From Clostridia bacterium (lineage in GTDB: Bacteria; Bacillota; Clostridia; Christensenellales; Aristaeellaceae): a stretch of 64,000 bases of DNA. The DNA lies in assembly GCA_017936765.1 (NCBI GenBank), contig JAGBEX010000014.1, forward strand, positions 186,001-250,000, in the 5' to 3' direction. The stretch's first letter is position 1, and every line of letters starts with the position of its first letter. The translations under genes and the position numbers were made by a program. Below the pieces are notes generated by a model that did not search any database, was not told where the DNA came from, and saw nothing but the letters and a program-made list of their open reading frames with translations. Shown one piece after another: positions 17,581-25,495 of this stretch.

Positions 17581-18678
17581 ATGAAGCTGGGTGTTGTGGG
17601 TCTGCCCAACGTGGGCAAGAGTACCCTTTTCAATGCGATCACCAAGGCGGGCGCACAGGCCGCCAATTATCCCTTCTGCACCATCGAACCCAATACCGGC
17701 GTGGTGCTGGTGCCGGATTCCCGCCTGGATGTGCTGGGCGAGATGTATCACCCCAAGAAGGTCACGCCTACCACCATCGAGTTTGTGGATATCGCAGGTC
17801 TGGTGAAGGGCGCCAGCCAGGGCGAAGGCCTGGGCAACAAGTTCCTGAGCCACATCCGCGAGGTGGACGCCATCGTTCATGTGGTGCGCTGCTTTGAGGA
17901 TGAGAACATCATCCACGTGGATGGCTCCATCGATCCTGCCCGCGACATCGAGACCATCAACCTGGAGCTGATCTTTGCGGACATGGACACCGTGCAGCGC
18001 CGCAAGGAGAAGGCCACCAAGAACTTCCGCGGCGGCGACAAGAAGGCCGGTGTGGAAATGGAGCTGGCCGACAAGCTCTACACCCATCTGGAGGGTGGCA
18101 AGCCTGCCCGCACCTTCGACATGGATGCGGACGAGCGCGCTATTGTGGGCAGCTGGTTCCTGCTGACCACCAAGCCCGTGATCTACGCTGCTAACATTGC
18201 CGAGGACGACCTGGGCAGCGATCCTGCTGAGATCCCCGGCATTGCCAAGGTGCAGGCCATCGCTGCCGAGGAAAACGCCGAAGTGCTGGTGATCTCCGCT
18301 GCCATCGAGGAAGAGATCGCCCAGATGGATCCCGAGGAGAAGGCGGAGTTTATCGAGGAGCTGGGTATCGGCCAGAGCGGTCTGGACAGACTGATTACTG
18401 CCTGCTACCGTCTGCTGGGACTGATTTCCTTCCTGACCGCTGGCGAGGACGAGTGCCGTGCCTGGACCATTGTCAACGGCACCAAGGCTCCCCAGGCCGC
18501 GGGCAAGATCCACACCGACTTTGAGAAGGGCTTCATCCGTGCGGAAATCGTGCCTTTCGATACCCTGGTGGAGCTGGGTTCCATGGCCGCCTGCAAGGAG
18601 AAGGGTCTGGTACGCTCCGAGGGCAAGGAGTATGTGATGAAAGACGGCGACATCACGCTGTTCCGCTTCAACGTGTAA
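17581..18678 (+). CDS. ychF: YchF/OLA1-type P-loop ATPase
   Basis: A 365-residue Obg-family protein. Walker A is [15 protein letters not shown] and G3 is [12 protein letters not shown]. The usual NKxD is replaced by the NIAE type (YAANIAEDD), which explains the ATP preference of the family. A helical insert and a C-terminal TGS domain ([15 protein letters not shown]) follow. It binds ribosomes and acts in stress control. GAGAGGAG lies upstream of the ATG at 17581. It has its own promoter and terminator. Confidence 0.97.
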   Translation: MKLGVVGLPNVGKSTLFNAITKAGAQAANYPFCTIEPNTGVVLVPDSRLDVLGEMYHPKKVTPTTIEFVDIAGLVKGASQGEGLGNKFLSHIREVDAIVHVVRCFEDENIIHVDGSIDPARDIETINLELIFADMDTVQRRKEKATKNFRGGDKKAGVEMELADKLYTHLEGGKPARTFDMDADERAIVGSWFLLTTKPVIYAANIAEDDLGSDPAEIPGIAKVQAIAAEENAEVLVISAAIEEEIAQMDPEEKAEFIEELGIGQSGLDRLITACYRLLGLISFLTAGEDECRAWTIVNGTKAPQAAGKIHTDFEKGFIRAEIVPFDTLVELGSMAACKEKGLVRSEGKEYVMKDGDITLFRFNV

Positions 18679-18689
18679 AGCCAACATAG

Positions 18690-18713
18690 CCGACCGACTG
18701 TCGGTCGGTTTTT
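18690..18713 (+). terminator. ychF terminator, built on a CCGACCGA palindrome
   Basis: Stem CCGACCGA (18690-18697) and TCGGTCGG (18701-18708) with a CTG loop, followed by TTTTTCTT. The stem resembles the ACCGACGGTCGGT elements near 50.8, 51.8 and 53.6 kb. Confidence 0.85.
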
Positions 18714-18730
18714 CTTATAGGAGGTGCGGT

Positions 18731-19741
18731 ATGAGCCGTTTGACCTACTTTTTCAAGCGTTTGGTAAAGATGGACTGGAAGGCCATGTGGGCGACCACGG
18801 GTCTGCTCAAGCAGCGCAGCGGCAAGAGCCGCCTGTGGCTGATGGCGGATATGCTGGGGTGCGCCGTGAAGTACAATGCGGGCTACGTGGACTACAAGAT
18901 CGCCCAGATGTACAAGCTCAATGATGCCCAGCGCCGCACGGTGATCACCCGCGGCATTTCCAACACCATTGTGCGCCGGATGAACGACAAGGCCTACTGG
19001 CATTTCTTTGACGACAAGACCCAGTTCAACGAGCTGTTCAAGGAGTGGATCCCCCGCAAGTGGCTGCTGATCAACGATGAGACCAGGGTGGAAGCGCTGG
19101 AAGAGATGCTCCAGGGCGAGACCCAGCTCATCGGCAAGCCCCTGGAGGGTTCCAGCGGCCAGGGCATCGAGCGCTTTACGGAAGCCGACTGGCAGCAGGG
19201 CGCAGAGGCCTTCCTGCAGGTGCTGAAGGAGAAGAACATCGGCATTCTGGAGGAGATCGTGCAGCAGCACCCGGCCATGGCCTCGCTGTGCGCCACCTCG
19301 GTGAACACCTGCCGCATTGCCACCCTGCTGGGCGACAAGCAGCAGGGCATTGTGTACGCCTTCCTGCGCATCGGCAATGGCAAGGTGGTGGACAATGTGG
19401 ACTGCGGCGGCATGGCTGCCCGCATCGACCTGGAAAGCGGCACGCTGCTTACCGTGGGCGCTGACAAGCAGGGAAACACCTTCGACAAGCACCCCAAGAC
19501 CGGCACGCCCATTGTGGGCTTTACCATTCCTTATTGGGAAGAAGCCAAGGCCATGTGCCTGGAGGCAGCCAAGAAGGTACCCCAGATGCGCTTTGTGGCC
19601 TGGGACGTGGCCATCACCCCCGATGGGCCTACCTTCATCGAGGGCAATTCTTTCCCCAGCCACGCCATTCCGCAGTTTGCTGCGCACTATCCTGATGGCA
19701 TCGGCATTCTGCCGGAGTTCAGGAAGTTTATGGACATTTGA
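18731..19741 (+). CDS. Sugar-transfer-associated ATP-grasp protein
   Basis: A 336-residue protein. The N-terminus is basic and helical. The ATP-grasp domain includes IGKPLEGSSGQGIE, the nucleotide-contact stretch ILEEIVQQHP, and a C-terminal metal block AWDVAITPDGPTFIEGN. This resembles the ATPgrasp_ST family found in polysaccharide or capsule contexts. The substrate is unknown. TAGGAGGTG precedes the ATG. It lies between the ychF terminator and a secreted papain-like protein that has its own promoter, so it may be read from ychF readthrough. Confidence 0.8.
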   Translation: MSRLTYFFKRLVKMDWKAMWATTGLLKQRSGKSRLWLMADMLGCAVKYNAGYVDYKIAQMYKLNDAQRRTVITRGISNTIVRRMNDKAYWHFFDDKTQFNELFKEWIPRKWLLINDETRVEALEEMLQGETQLIGKPLEGSSGQGIERFTEADWQQGAEAFLQVLKEKNIGILEEIVQQHPAMASLCATSVNTCRIATLLGDKQQGIVYAFLRIGNGKVVDNVDCGGMAARIDLESGTLLTVGADKQGNTFDKHPKTGTPIVGFTIPYWEEAKAMCLEAAKKVPQMRFVAWDVAITPDGPTFIEGNSFPSHAIPQFAAHYPDGIGILPEFRKFMDI

Positions 19742-19781
19742 TGCTCCTGTGCTATTGCCCTGAGGTTTTTACAAGCACCCC

Positions 19782-19810
19782 TTGCAAGTCTTCCAGAGAT
19801 TCGGTACAAT
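19782..19810 (+). promoter_or_regulatory. Promoter for the secreted papain-like gene
   Basis: TTGCAA (19782-19787), 17 bp, TACAAT (19805-19810), 29 bp before the start codon at 19840. Confidence 0.7.
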
Positions 19811-19839
19811 GGAAGATGAACCAAGGAGGTGCTTTTTTC

Positions 19840-20640
19840 ATGCGTTTGAAATGGCTGCTGCTCTTGCTGGCGCTGGTGTGCCTGTGCGTACCGGCCATGG
19901 CAGAGGAAGAGGATTATTCCATTACGGAGATCGTGGAGTTTGTGCTGATCACCGACGATGGCGAAATGGTGCTGGATCCTGAGGTGACGGCAGAGCCTGC
20001 CTTTGATCCCACGGCGCGCAATGATTTTATCGACAGGATCATCGCCCTGGGCTATCAGCTCTACGACAAGGCCAACGGTCGCCCGCAGAAGGCCGCGGAC
20101 AGCAGCGACATCTATATCTGCAAGAACTTTACCACCTATCTGTTCCGCAAGAACCGGGATGATTTCCGCATGGCGGAGTATCCGGACGTGCAGCTGCGCA
20201 TCCCCAATAACCTGCCCACCAAGGAGTGCAAGCCCTATTACTACGGCCTTGCCTGGGAAGAAGTGACCGCTGCCGAGGGTAACCCCTTCTACGAGGCGGC
20301 CGCCTTCCGCTATGATACCGACCTGAGCAAGGAAGAAAACATGGCGCTGGCCTGCGACTTCATGCGCCAGGTGCAGCGGGGCGATTTCTTCCAGATGTCG
20401 GCGGATTACTATTATGGCGTGGGCGCCCACAGCGCCATTATGCTGGGCTACGATGCGGCGAATGACGAGATCCATTGGATGGACTCCAATATGCGCGGCA
20501 CCAAGAAGAACGGCGTGCGCTACGGCTATGTGCAGTACGACGAGGTGAAATCTGTGGAGTGGTGGGCGGAGGCCTTCTGCAAGAAAAAGCGCGGCGCCAC
20601 CATCTACCGTCTGCGGGAGGACATCATCTATGCCGAATGA
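19840..20640 (+). CDS. Secreted papain-fold (NlpC/CHAP-like) protein
   Basis: A 266-residue protein with a signal peptide (MRLKWLLLLLALVCLCVPAMA) after AAGGAGGTG. The mature part has a Cys in DIYICKNFTTYLF and a His in GVGAHSAIMLGYD followed by IHWMDSN. This is the Cys-His-polar order of NlpC/P60 and CHAP hydrolases, which cut peptidoglycan peptides or amide bonds. Assignment is by pattern, not by clear homology. It overlaps the next gene by 11 bp. Confidence 0.6.
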   Translation: MRLKWLLLLLALVCLCVPAMAEEEDYSITEIVEFVLITDDGEMVLDPEVTAEPAFDPTARNDFIDRIIALGYQLYDKANGRPQKAADSSDIYICKNFTTYLFRKNRDDFRMAEYPDVQLRIPNNLPTKECKPYYYGLAWEEVTAAEGNPFYEAAAFRYDTDLSKEENMALACDFMRQVQRGDFFQMSADYYYGVGAHSAIMLGYDAANDEIHWMDSNMRGTKKNGVRYGYVQYDEVKSVEWWAEAFCKKKRGATIYRLREDIIYAE

Positions 20641-21415
20641 TTTCGGTATGCCTTTTCTGCTGGAAACGCCCACCATTGCCGATGCGGCAGCATTGTGTGC
20701 AGAGCTGGGGCTTTCCTTTGTGGAGCTGAACATGAATTTTCCTGCCTGTCAGGCAGAGCGGCTGGATGTGCAGGAACTCTACACGCTGAAGCGGAAGTAT
20801 GGCATTTATTTCACCATCCACCTGGAAGAGGGCTGCGATCCCTTCTGCTTCAATCTGGGTGTGCGCAGGGCGTGGCTGGATTCCATCAGGAACACGCTGA
20901 CCATTGCCCAGGCCATTGACGCGCCTATTGTGAATATGCACCTGCCCAAGGGCGACTACATCACCCTGCCGGACAGGAAGGTGCATCTGTTTGAGCATTA
21001 CAACGCGTTCTACCAGGAAGCGGTGATGGAGCTGCGGGAGATGTGCCAGCAGGAGCTGGAGGGCAGCGGAACCCGCATCTGCATTGAGAATACCAAGGGT
21101 TTCACACCCTATGAGCAGACAGCCATCGCCATGCTGTTTGAATCCGGGGTCTTTGGCCTGACGCTGGACATTGGTCACAGCCATGCGGTAGGGGATCGGG
21201 ATATACCGTTCTATCAGGCATTTGATCGGCTGATGATCCATATGCACGGCCACGACGCCAAGGGGAGCAGCAATCATCTGGCGCTGGGGGATGGGGAGAT
21301 CGACCTGGCTGGTCGCTTTGCCTGGGCGAAACGAAATGATGCTCGCGTGGTGCTGGAAACCAAGACGATCCAGGCGCTGCGCACCAGCGTGGAACGGCTG
21401 CAACGATTTTTGTAA
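20630..21415 (+). CDS. Xylose-isomerase-like TIM-barrel sugar-phosphate isomerase/epimerase
   Basis: A 261-residue AP-endonuclease-2-type barrel. Expected metal ligands lie at the strand ends: the Glu in FVELNMNFP, the His in VNMHLPKGD, the Glu in CIENTKG, the Asp and His in LDIGHSH, and the His in IHMHGHD. Members isomerise sugars or inositols; endonuclease IV is also in the fold. The substrate is unknown. The start overlaps the preceding gene, so the two are translationally coupled. Confidence 0.8.
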   Translation: MPNDFGMPFLLETPTIADAAALCAELGLSFVELNMNFPACQAERLDVQELYTLKRKYGIYFTIHLEEGCDPFCFNLGVRRAWLDSIRNTLTIAQAIDAPIVNMHLPKGDYITLPDRKVHLFEHYNAFYQEAVMELREMCQQELEGSGTRICIENTKGFTPYEQTAIAMLFESGVFGLTLDIGHSHAVGDRDIPFYQAFDRLMIHMHGHDAKGSSNHLALGDGEIDLAGRFAWAKRNDARVVLETKTIQALRTSVERLQRFL

Positions 21416-21433
21416 TTTTTTTTGAAAAAGTGC

Positions 21434-21461
21434 TTGACATTTTTCTGAAATGAGATATAAT
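21434..21461 (+). promoter_or_regulatory. tRNA-Lys promoter
   Basis: Perfect TTGACA (21434-21439) and TATAAT (21456-21461) with a 16-bp spacer, about 36 bp upstream of the tRNA. Confidence 0.85.
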
Positions 21462-21496
21462 ATCCTTCGTTGGCTGCGAAAAACGGTCAGCGATAT

Positions 21497-21569
21497 GCAC
21501 CATTAGCTCAGTTGGTAGAGCACCTGACTCTTAATCAGGGTGTCCAGGGTTCGAGTCCCTGATGGTGTA
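21497..21569 (+). tRNA. tRNA-Lys (CTT)
   Basis: A 73-nt cloverleaf. Acceptor arm GCACCAT pairs with ATGGTGT through one G-U pair, followed by discriminator A. The D arm is GCTC...GAGC, the anticodon stem CCTGA/TCAGG with loop CTCTTAA, and the T arm CAGGG TTCGAGT CCCTG. The anticodon CTT (21530-21532) reads AAG. CCA is not encoded. It has its own promoter and terminator. Confidence 0.96.
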
Positions 21570-21573
21570 CGGA

Positions 21574-21599
21574 AGCACTGCATCATGCAGTGCTTTTTT
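21574..21599 (+). terminator. tRNA-Lys terminator
   Basis: A 9-bp stem AGCACTGCA (21574-21582) and TGCAGTGCT (21586-21594), then a T-run. Confidence 0.9.
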
Positions 21600-21623
21600 C
21601 ATTTTCCTGAAAGGAAAGGCTAT

Positions 21624-21649
21624 CCAAATCGATTTGGTTATGCTATAAT
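21624..21649 (+). promoter_or_regulatory. Extended -10 promoter with palindromic operator for the mrnC-sigH operon
   Basis: TGC-TATAAT (21641-21649) is an extended -10 box without a good -35. In the -35 position lies a perfect 14-bp palindrome CCAAATCGATTTGG (21624-21637). A dimeric regulator bound there would act on the whole operon that ends in sigH. Confidence 0.6.
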
Positions 21650-21679
21650 GAATGTGTATGCGTAGAAGGAGGCGGTGGC

Positions 21680-22102
21680 GTGAGCTTGCGGGAATCCGCA
21701 CCCATGACGGAGGAGGCAGCACGGCTGCTGAATCCCTTGCAGTTGGCGTATATTGGCGACACGGTGTGGGACTTGCTGATCCGCAGCAGGCTGCTCTACC
21801 GTGGACGTAACCTGCGCCATATGCACCAGGAGGCTGTGAAGCACGTGAATGCTGCGGCTCAGGCTGCTGCGCTGCGCGCTCTGGAGGGCCTGACCACCGA
21901 GCCGGAGGAGGACATCCTTCGCCGGGGACGCAATGCCCACGCGCGGCATCCTGTGCCGAAAAATCAGGATCCTGCGGACTACTCCGCAGCCACGGCGCTG
22001 GAGGCGCTGGTTGGCTATCTGTACATCACGGGGCAGGAGGAACGACTCTTGCATCTGTTTGACATTTCGCAGCAGGAGGAAACCCCATGCAAGCAAACCT
22101 GA
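21680..22102 (+). CDS. mrnC: Mini-ribonuclease 3
   Basis: A 140-residue RNase III-like protein without a dsRNA-binding domain. Key segments are LQLAYIGDTVWDLLIRS with the catalytic Asp and the C-terminal ATALEALVGYLYITG with the acidic metal ligand. It matures 23S rRNA ends in Bacillus. The GTG at 21680 follows AAGGAGG. First gene of the operon; it overlaps thyX by 16 bp. Confidence 0.93.
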   Translation: MSLRESAPMTEEAARLLNPLQLAYIGDTVWDLLIRSRLLYRGRNLRHMHQEAVKHVNAAAQAAALRALEGLTTEPEEDILRRGRNAHARHPVPKNQDPADYSAATALEALVGYLYITGQEERLLHLFDISQQEETPCKQT

Positions 22103-22833
22103 AGGTGGCGCTGATCCGCCACACCCTTTCGCCAGAAGAGACCGTGGCGCTGGGCGCGCGGCTGTGCTATTCCCGTGCCACCATCGACGATCTGACCCAG
22201 CGGGTCTCCGCTAAGGATCAGACGGCTTTTGTGCAGAAGATCATGGGCATGGGCCATGAATCCGTGCTGGAACACGCTTCCTTCACCTTTGGCGTGGAGG
22301 GTGTGAGCCGCGTGCTGCTGGCTCAATTGACCCGGCACCGCATCGCCAGCTTTTCGGTGCAGAGCCAGCGGTATGTGTCCTACGAGGATGGCTTTGGCTA
22401 CATTATGCCCCCGAAGATCGCTGCCCTGGGTGATGAGGCGCAGGAAGAGTATCACCGCCAGATGAAGCAGATGCATGAATGGTACTGCGCCTGGCAGGAA
22501 AAGCTTGGTACTGGCGAGGGGAGCAACGAGGATGCTCGCTTTGTGCTGCCCGGCGCCTGCGAGACCCGCCTGATGATGACCATGAACGTCCGTGAGCTGC
22601 GGCACTTCTTTGGTTTGCGGATGTGCAGCCGCGCCCAGTGGGAGATCCGCGCCATGGCCACGGAGATGCACCGCCTGTGCATGGAGGTCGCGCCCGCGCT
22701 CTTTGCCGATGCTGGCCCCGGATGCCTGCGGGGTGCCTGCCCGGAGGGTGCCAAGTCCTGCGGCAAGGCGGGGGAGATCAAGCGCGAGCGCCAGGCATTG
22801 ATTGAACAGTTGACGAAGAATGAAGGAGAATAA
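22087..22833 (+). CDS. thyX: FAD-dependent thymidylate synthase ThyX
   Basis: A 248-residue flavoenzyme that makes dTMP from dUMP with methylenetetrahydrofolate and NADPH. The hallmark RHR-x7-S motif is visible as RHRIASFSVQS, and RELRHFFGLRMCSRAQWEIR lies near the C-terminus. It sits inside the classical mrnC-rlmB-rae1-sigH order, where Bacillus has no thyX. Confidence 0.96.
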   Translation: MQANLKVALIRHTLSPEETVALGARLCYSRATIDDLTQRVSAKDQTAFVQKIMGMGHESVLEHASFTFGVEGVSRVLLAQLTRHRIASFSVQSQRYVSYEDGFGYIMPPKIAALGDEAQEEYHRQMKQMHEWYCAWQEKLGTGEGSNEDARFVLPGACETRLMMTMNVRELRHFFGLRMCSRAQWEIRAMATEMHRLCMEVAPALFADAGPGCLRGACPEGAKSCGKAGEIKRERQALIEQLTKNEGE

Positions 22834-22835
22834 GA

Positions 22836-23987
22836 ATGGCTTTTTATCATGATGTTCCCGGCAAGCGCCCGGTGAAGAAGGATCACTCCCAGGACAAGTG
22901 GGAGGAAGAAGGCACCCGCTACCGCGGTGCAGCCCGCCGCTTTGGCCCTGATGCGGAGGACGACGGCGAGCGCCGCAGCTTCCGCAGCAACAACAATTAC
23001 CGCGACAACCGCTCCTATGGTCAGAACCGTGGCGGCGACAACCGCCGCAGCTATGGCGACCGCCGCCGTGAGGATGACCGTCGCGACAACCGCCGCGATG
23101 ATTTCCGCCCCCGCCGGGATGACGACCGCCGGGACAATCGTTCCTTTGACAGGAAGCCCCATGGTGACCGCCGCTTTGAGGAACCCCGTCAGGAGCGCTC
23201 TTACCGCGACTTTGAACATCGTCCCGCGCCTGTGGCTGCCCCCGTGCAGGAGGAGATCGTGCATGAGAACCTGCTGAGCGGCCGCAATCCCATCCGTGAG
23301 GCGCTGAAGGCTGGCCGTGATATTGAGAAGCTGCTGGTGCAGAAGGGCGAACTGTCCGGCTCTGCCCGGGAGATCGTGCAGATGGCCCGTGAGCAGCACA
23401 TTCTGGTGCAGGAAGTGGAGAAGTCCCGCCTGGACGACATCACGCCCCATCACCAGGGTCTTCTGGCGTTCGCCTCTGCCTATCAGTATTCCACGGTGGA
23501 CGCCATGCTGGAGGAAGCTGCCGAGAAGGGCGAGGATCCCTTCCTGATCCTGCTGGACGGCGTGACCGATCCCCACAACCTGGGCGCCATCATCCGCAGC
23601 GCTGAGTGCGTGGGCGCCCATGGCGTGATCGTTCCGGAGCGCCGCAGCGTTGGCCTGACGCCTGCTGCCGTGAAAGCCTCTGCCGGTGCGGTGGAACACA
23701 TGAAGGTGGCTCGCGTCACCAACCTGAACCGGACGCTGGAAGAGCTGAAGGAGAAGAACGTGTGGACCTACGCCCTGGACATGGATGGCGAGGACTACGA
23801 GAAGGTGAACTTCAAGGGCGGTGTGGCGCTGGTGGTTGGCGCTGAAGGCGAGGGCGTGAGCCGCCTGACCCTGGAGAAGTGCGACCAGAAGGTCTCCCTG
23901 CCCATGGCTGGCCACATCGACAGCCTGAATGCCTCGGTGGCGGCGGGCATTGTGATGTACCGCGTGCTGTCCTCCCGCAGAAAATGA
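22836..23987 (+). CDS. rlmB: 23S rRNA 2'-O-methyltransferase RlmB (TrmH family) with Arg/Asp-rich extension
   Basis: A 383-residue SPOUT methyltransferase. Residues 1-about 130 are a low-complexity tract rich in Arg, Asp, Asn and Gly with repeated RRD/DRR units. The substrate-binding domain begins near ENLLSGRNPIREALKAG. The knot domain holds LILLDGVTDPHNLGAIIRSAE and PMAGHIDSLNASVAAGIVMYR. It methylates a G in 23S rRNA. The usual length is about 250, so the N-terminal tract is an addition. It overlaps rae1 by 4 bp. Confidence 0.92.
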   Translation: MAFYHDVPGKRPVKKDHSQDKWEEEGTRYRGAARRFGPDAEDDGERRSFRSNNNYRDNRSYGQNRGGDNRRSYGDRRREDDRRDNRRDDFRPRRDDDRRDNRSFDRKPHGDRRFEEPRQERSYRDFEHRPAPVAAPVQEEIVHENLLSGRNPIREALKAGRDIEKLLVQKGELSGSAREIVQMAREQHILVQEVEKSRLDDITPHHQGLLAFASAYQYSTVDAMLEEAAEKGEDPFLILLDGVTDPHNLGAIIRSAECVGAHGVIVPERRSVGLTPAAVKASAGAVEHMKVARVTNLNRTLEELKEKNVWTYALDMDGEDYEKVNFKGGVALVVGAEGEGVSRLTLEKCDQKVSLPMAGHIDSLNASVAAGIVMYRVLSSRRK

Positions 23988-24490
23988 AACCGCTTTTGAT
24001 CGTAGACGGCTATAACGTCATCGGCGCATGGCGGGAGGCCGAGAAGCACCAATGGACGCTGGATGAAAGCCGCGACAGGCTGATGCATCAGCTGGAGGAT
24101 TACAGCGGCTATGCGGGCGAGGATGTGGTGCTGGTGTTCGATGGCTACCAGTCCGACAGGAAGATCCGCACCGAAGAGCAATACGGCAGCTTGACGTTGG
24201 TGTTCACCTGCCATGGTGAAACGGCGGACAGCTACATCGAGCGTCTGGTGGCGCAAACGCCCAAGTACCGCACGGTGCGGGTGGCGACCTCGGACGGGTT
24301 GGAGCAATCGCAGGTGCTGTCCACAGGTGCAACGCGGCTGACCTCCCGGGAGCTTTTGCGTGAACTGAAGCAGCAGCGCACCACGGGACTGGAAGCACAC
24401 AAGCATCAAAATCTTGGCCGCAAGCATAACCTGGCCGGACGCTTGCCGCAGGACACCCTGCAGGTGCTGGAAAAGCTGCGCCGGGGATAA
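23984..24490 (+). CDS. rae1: NYN-domain ribonuclease Rae1/YacP
   Basis: A 168-residue protein with LLIVDGYNVIGAW at the N-terminus, VVLVFDGYQSD and TADSYIERLV, the acidic residues of the NYN/PIN nuclease fold. In Bacillus it enters the ribosomal A-site and cuts mRNA. The ATG overlaps the rlmB stop (ATGA). The gene order rlmB-rae1-sigH matches Bacillus. Confidence 0.88.
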   Translation: MKPLLIVDGYNVIGAWREAEKHQWTLDESRDRLMHQLEDYSGYAGEDVVLVFDGYQSDRKIRTEEQYGSLTLVFTCHGETADSYIERLVAQTPKYRTVRVATSDGLEQSQVLSTGATRLTSRELLRELKQQRTTGLEAHKHQNLGRKHNLAGRLPQDTLQVLEKLRRG

Positions 24491-24522
24491 ACACAAACAA
24501 ACTGACAAGGCAGGATACAACG

Positions 24523-25290
24523 ATGGATGAGCGTGACATGGACTTCACCGAGGAGGAGCTGGCTACCCTGGCCGAGCTTCGCCGTGCGCTGGAGTTCCAG
24601 GATGAGGAACAGGTCGAAGCGTCCCTTCCCGAATTGGAGGAGGATCGTGAGGATGATCTGCCCCTGATGTCCGATTATGCCTCCATGAACGACGAGGACG
24701 TGGTGGCACTCTGCCGCCAGGGCGATACCATGGCAGAGGAATATCTGCTGAACAAGTACAAGAACTTCGTTCGCTCCAAGGCGAGGAGCTATTTCCTCAT
24801 CGGCGCTGATCATGAGGATATCGTGCAGGAGGGAATGATCGGCCTGTACAAGGCCATTCGCGACTTCCGTCCGGACAAGCTTTCTTCCTTCCGTGCCTTT
24901 GCGGAATTGTGCATCACCCGGCAGATCATCACCGCCATCAAGACCGCCACCCGGCAGAAGCACATCCCCCTGAACAGCTACGTATCCCTGAACAAACCCC
25001 TCTATGACGAGGAAAGCGACCGCACCCTGCTGGATGTGATCATCGAGGGTCGTGCCACCAACCCGGAGGAGCTGATCATCGGTCAGGAGGATCTCAACAG
25101 CATCCACCACAAGATCGACGAGGTGCTTTCCGGCCTGGAGCAGGAGGTGCTGCGGGCGTACCTGGACGGCAAGAGCTATCAGGAGATCGCAGACAACCTG
25201 GGTCGGCACGTGAAGTCCATCGACAATGCCTTGCAGCGTGTGAAGCGCAAGCTGGAAAAGTACCTGGAAGAGACGGGCAAGGACGTGTAA
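24523..25290 (+). CDS. sigH: RNA polymerase sigma-H factor with acidic N-terminal extension
   Basis: A 255-residue sigma factor. The core is very close to Bacillus SigH as I recall it: KNFVRSKARSYFLIGADHE, DIVQEGMIGLYKAIRDF, ITAIKTATRQKHIPLN in region 2, and SYQEIADNLGRHVKSIDNAL in region 4. It directs early sporulation and stationary-phase genes. The first 60 residues are acidic and not present in Bacillus SigH (about 218 residues). It is the last gene of the operon. Confidence 0.95.
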   Translation: MDERDMDFTEEELATLAELRRALEFQDEEQVEASLPELEEDREDDLPLMSDYASMNDEDVVALCRQGDTMAEEYLLNKYKNFVRSKARSYFLIGADHEDIVQEGMIGLYKAIRDFRPDKLSSFRAFAELCITRQIITAIKTATRQKHIPLNSYVSLNKPLYDEESDRTLLDVIIEGRATNPEELIIGQEDLNSIHHKIDEVLSGLEQEVLRAYLDGKSYQEIADNLGRHVKSIDNALQRVKRKLEKYLEETGKDV

Positions 25291-25326
25291 GGATTGTACT
25301 GGGGTTGTTTTCCTTGCAAATTCCTC

Positions 25327-25355
25327 TTGCCAAACGACTGAAACAGGCGTATGAT
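25327..25355 (+). promoter_or_regulatory. Promoter of the DAHP synthase leader
   Basis: TTGCCA (25327-25332), 17 bp, TATGAT (25350-25355). The expected start near 25362 leaves the leader-peptide ribosome-binding site close to the 5' end. Confidence 0.75.
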
Positions 25356-25384
25356 AGTACCAATCAATGAAGGAGGATGCAACG

Positions 25385-25444
25385 ATGCGCAAGGCTCGCT
25401 ACGCTAAGTATTATTTCGTTCTGTATCGTGTATGCAGGGCGTGA
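25385..25444 (+). CDS. 19-residue Tyr/Phe-rich leader peptide of the DAHP synthase attenuator
   Basis: The short frame encodes MRKARYAKYYFVLYRVCRA and ends in TGA. It has a perfect AGGAGG (25371-25376) 8 nt before the ATG, stronger than that of most full genes here. Four of 19 residues are Tyr and one is Phe, with Tyr-Tyr-Phe at codons 9-11. It lies 87 bp upstream of an aromatic amino-acid biosynthesis gene and just before a candidate terminator. This is the expected design of an amino-acid-sensing leader peptide. No homology was used; the call rests on composition, position and RNA structure. Confidence 0.8.
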   Translation: MRKARYAKYYFVLYRVCRA

Positions 25445-25495
25445 TTTGGCGTGGAATGCATCCTGATCGTCCTGCAGCATAAGCTGTGGGGCTTT
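25433..25495 (+). promoter_or_regulatory. Transcription attenuator with alternative hairpins
   Basis: The terminator stem pairs CCTGCAGC (25471-25478) with GCTGTGGG (25483-25490) through two G-U pairs, followed by GCTTTTC. A competing antiterminator pairs TGCAGG (25433-25438, codons 17-18 of the leader peptide) with CCTGCA (25471-25476), extended by GAT/ATC. A third element, TGCATCC (25457-25463), can pair with GGATGCA (25375-25381) next to the leader ribosome-binding site. A ribosome stalled at codons 9-11 would leave TGCAGG free; one at the stop codon would cover it. Confidence 0.7.
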
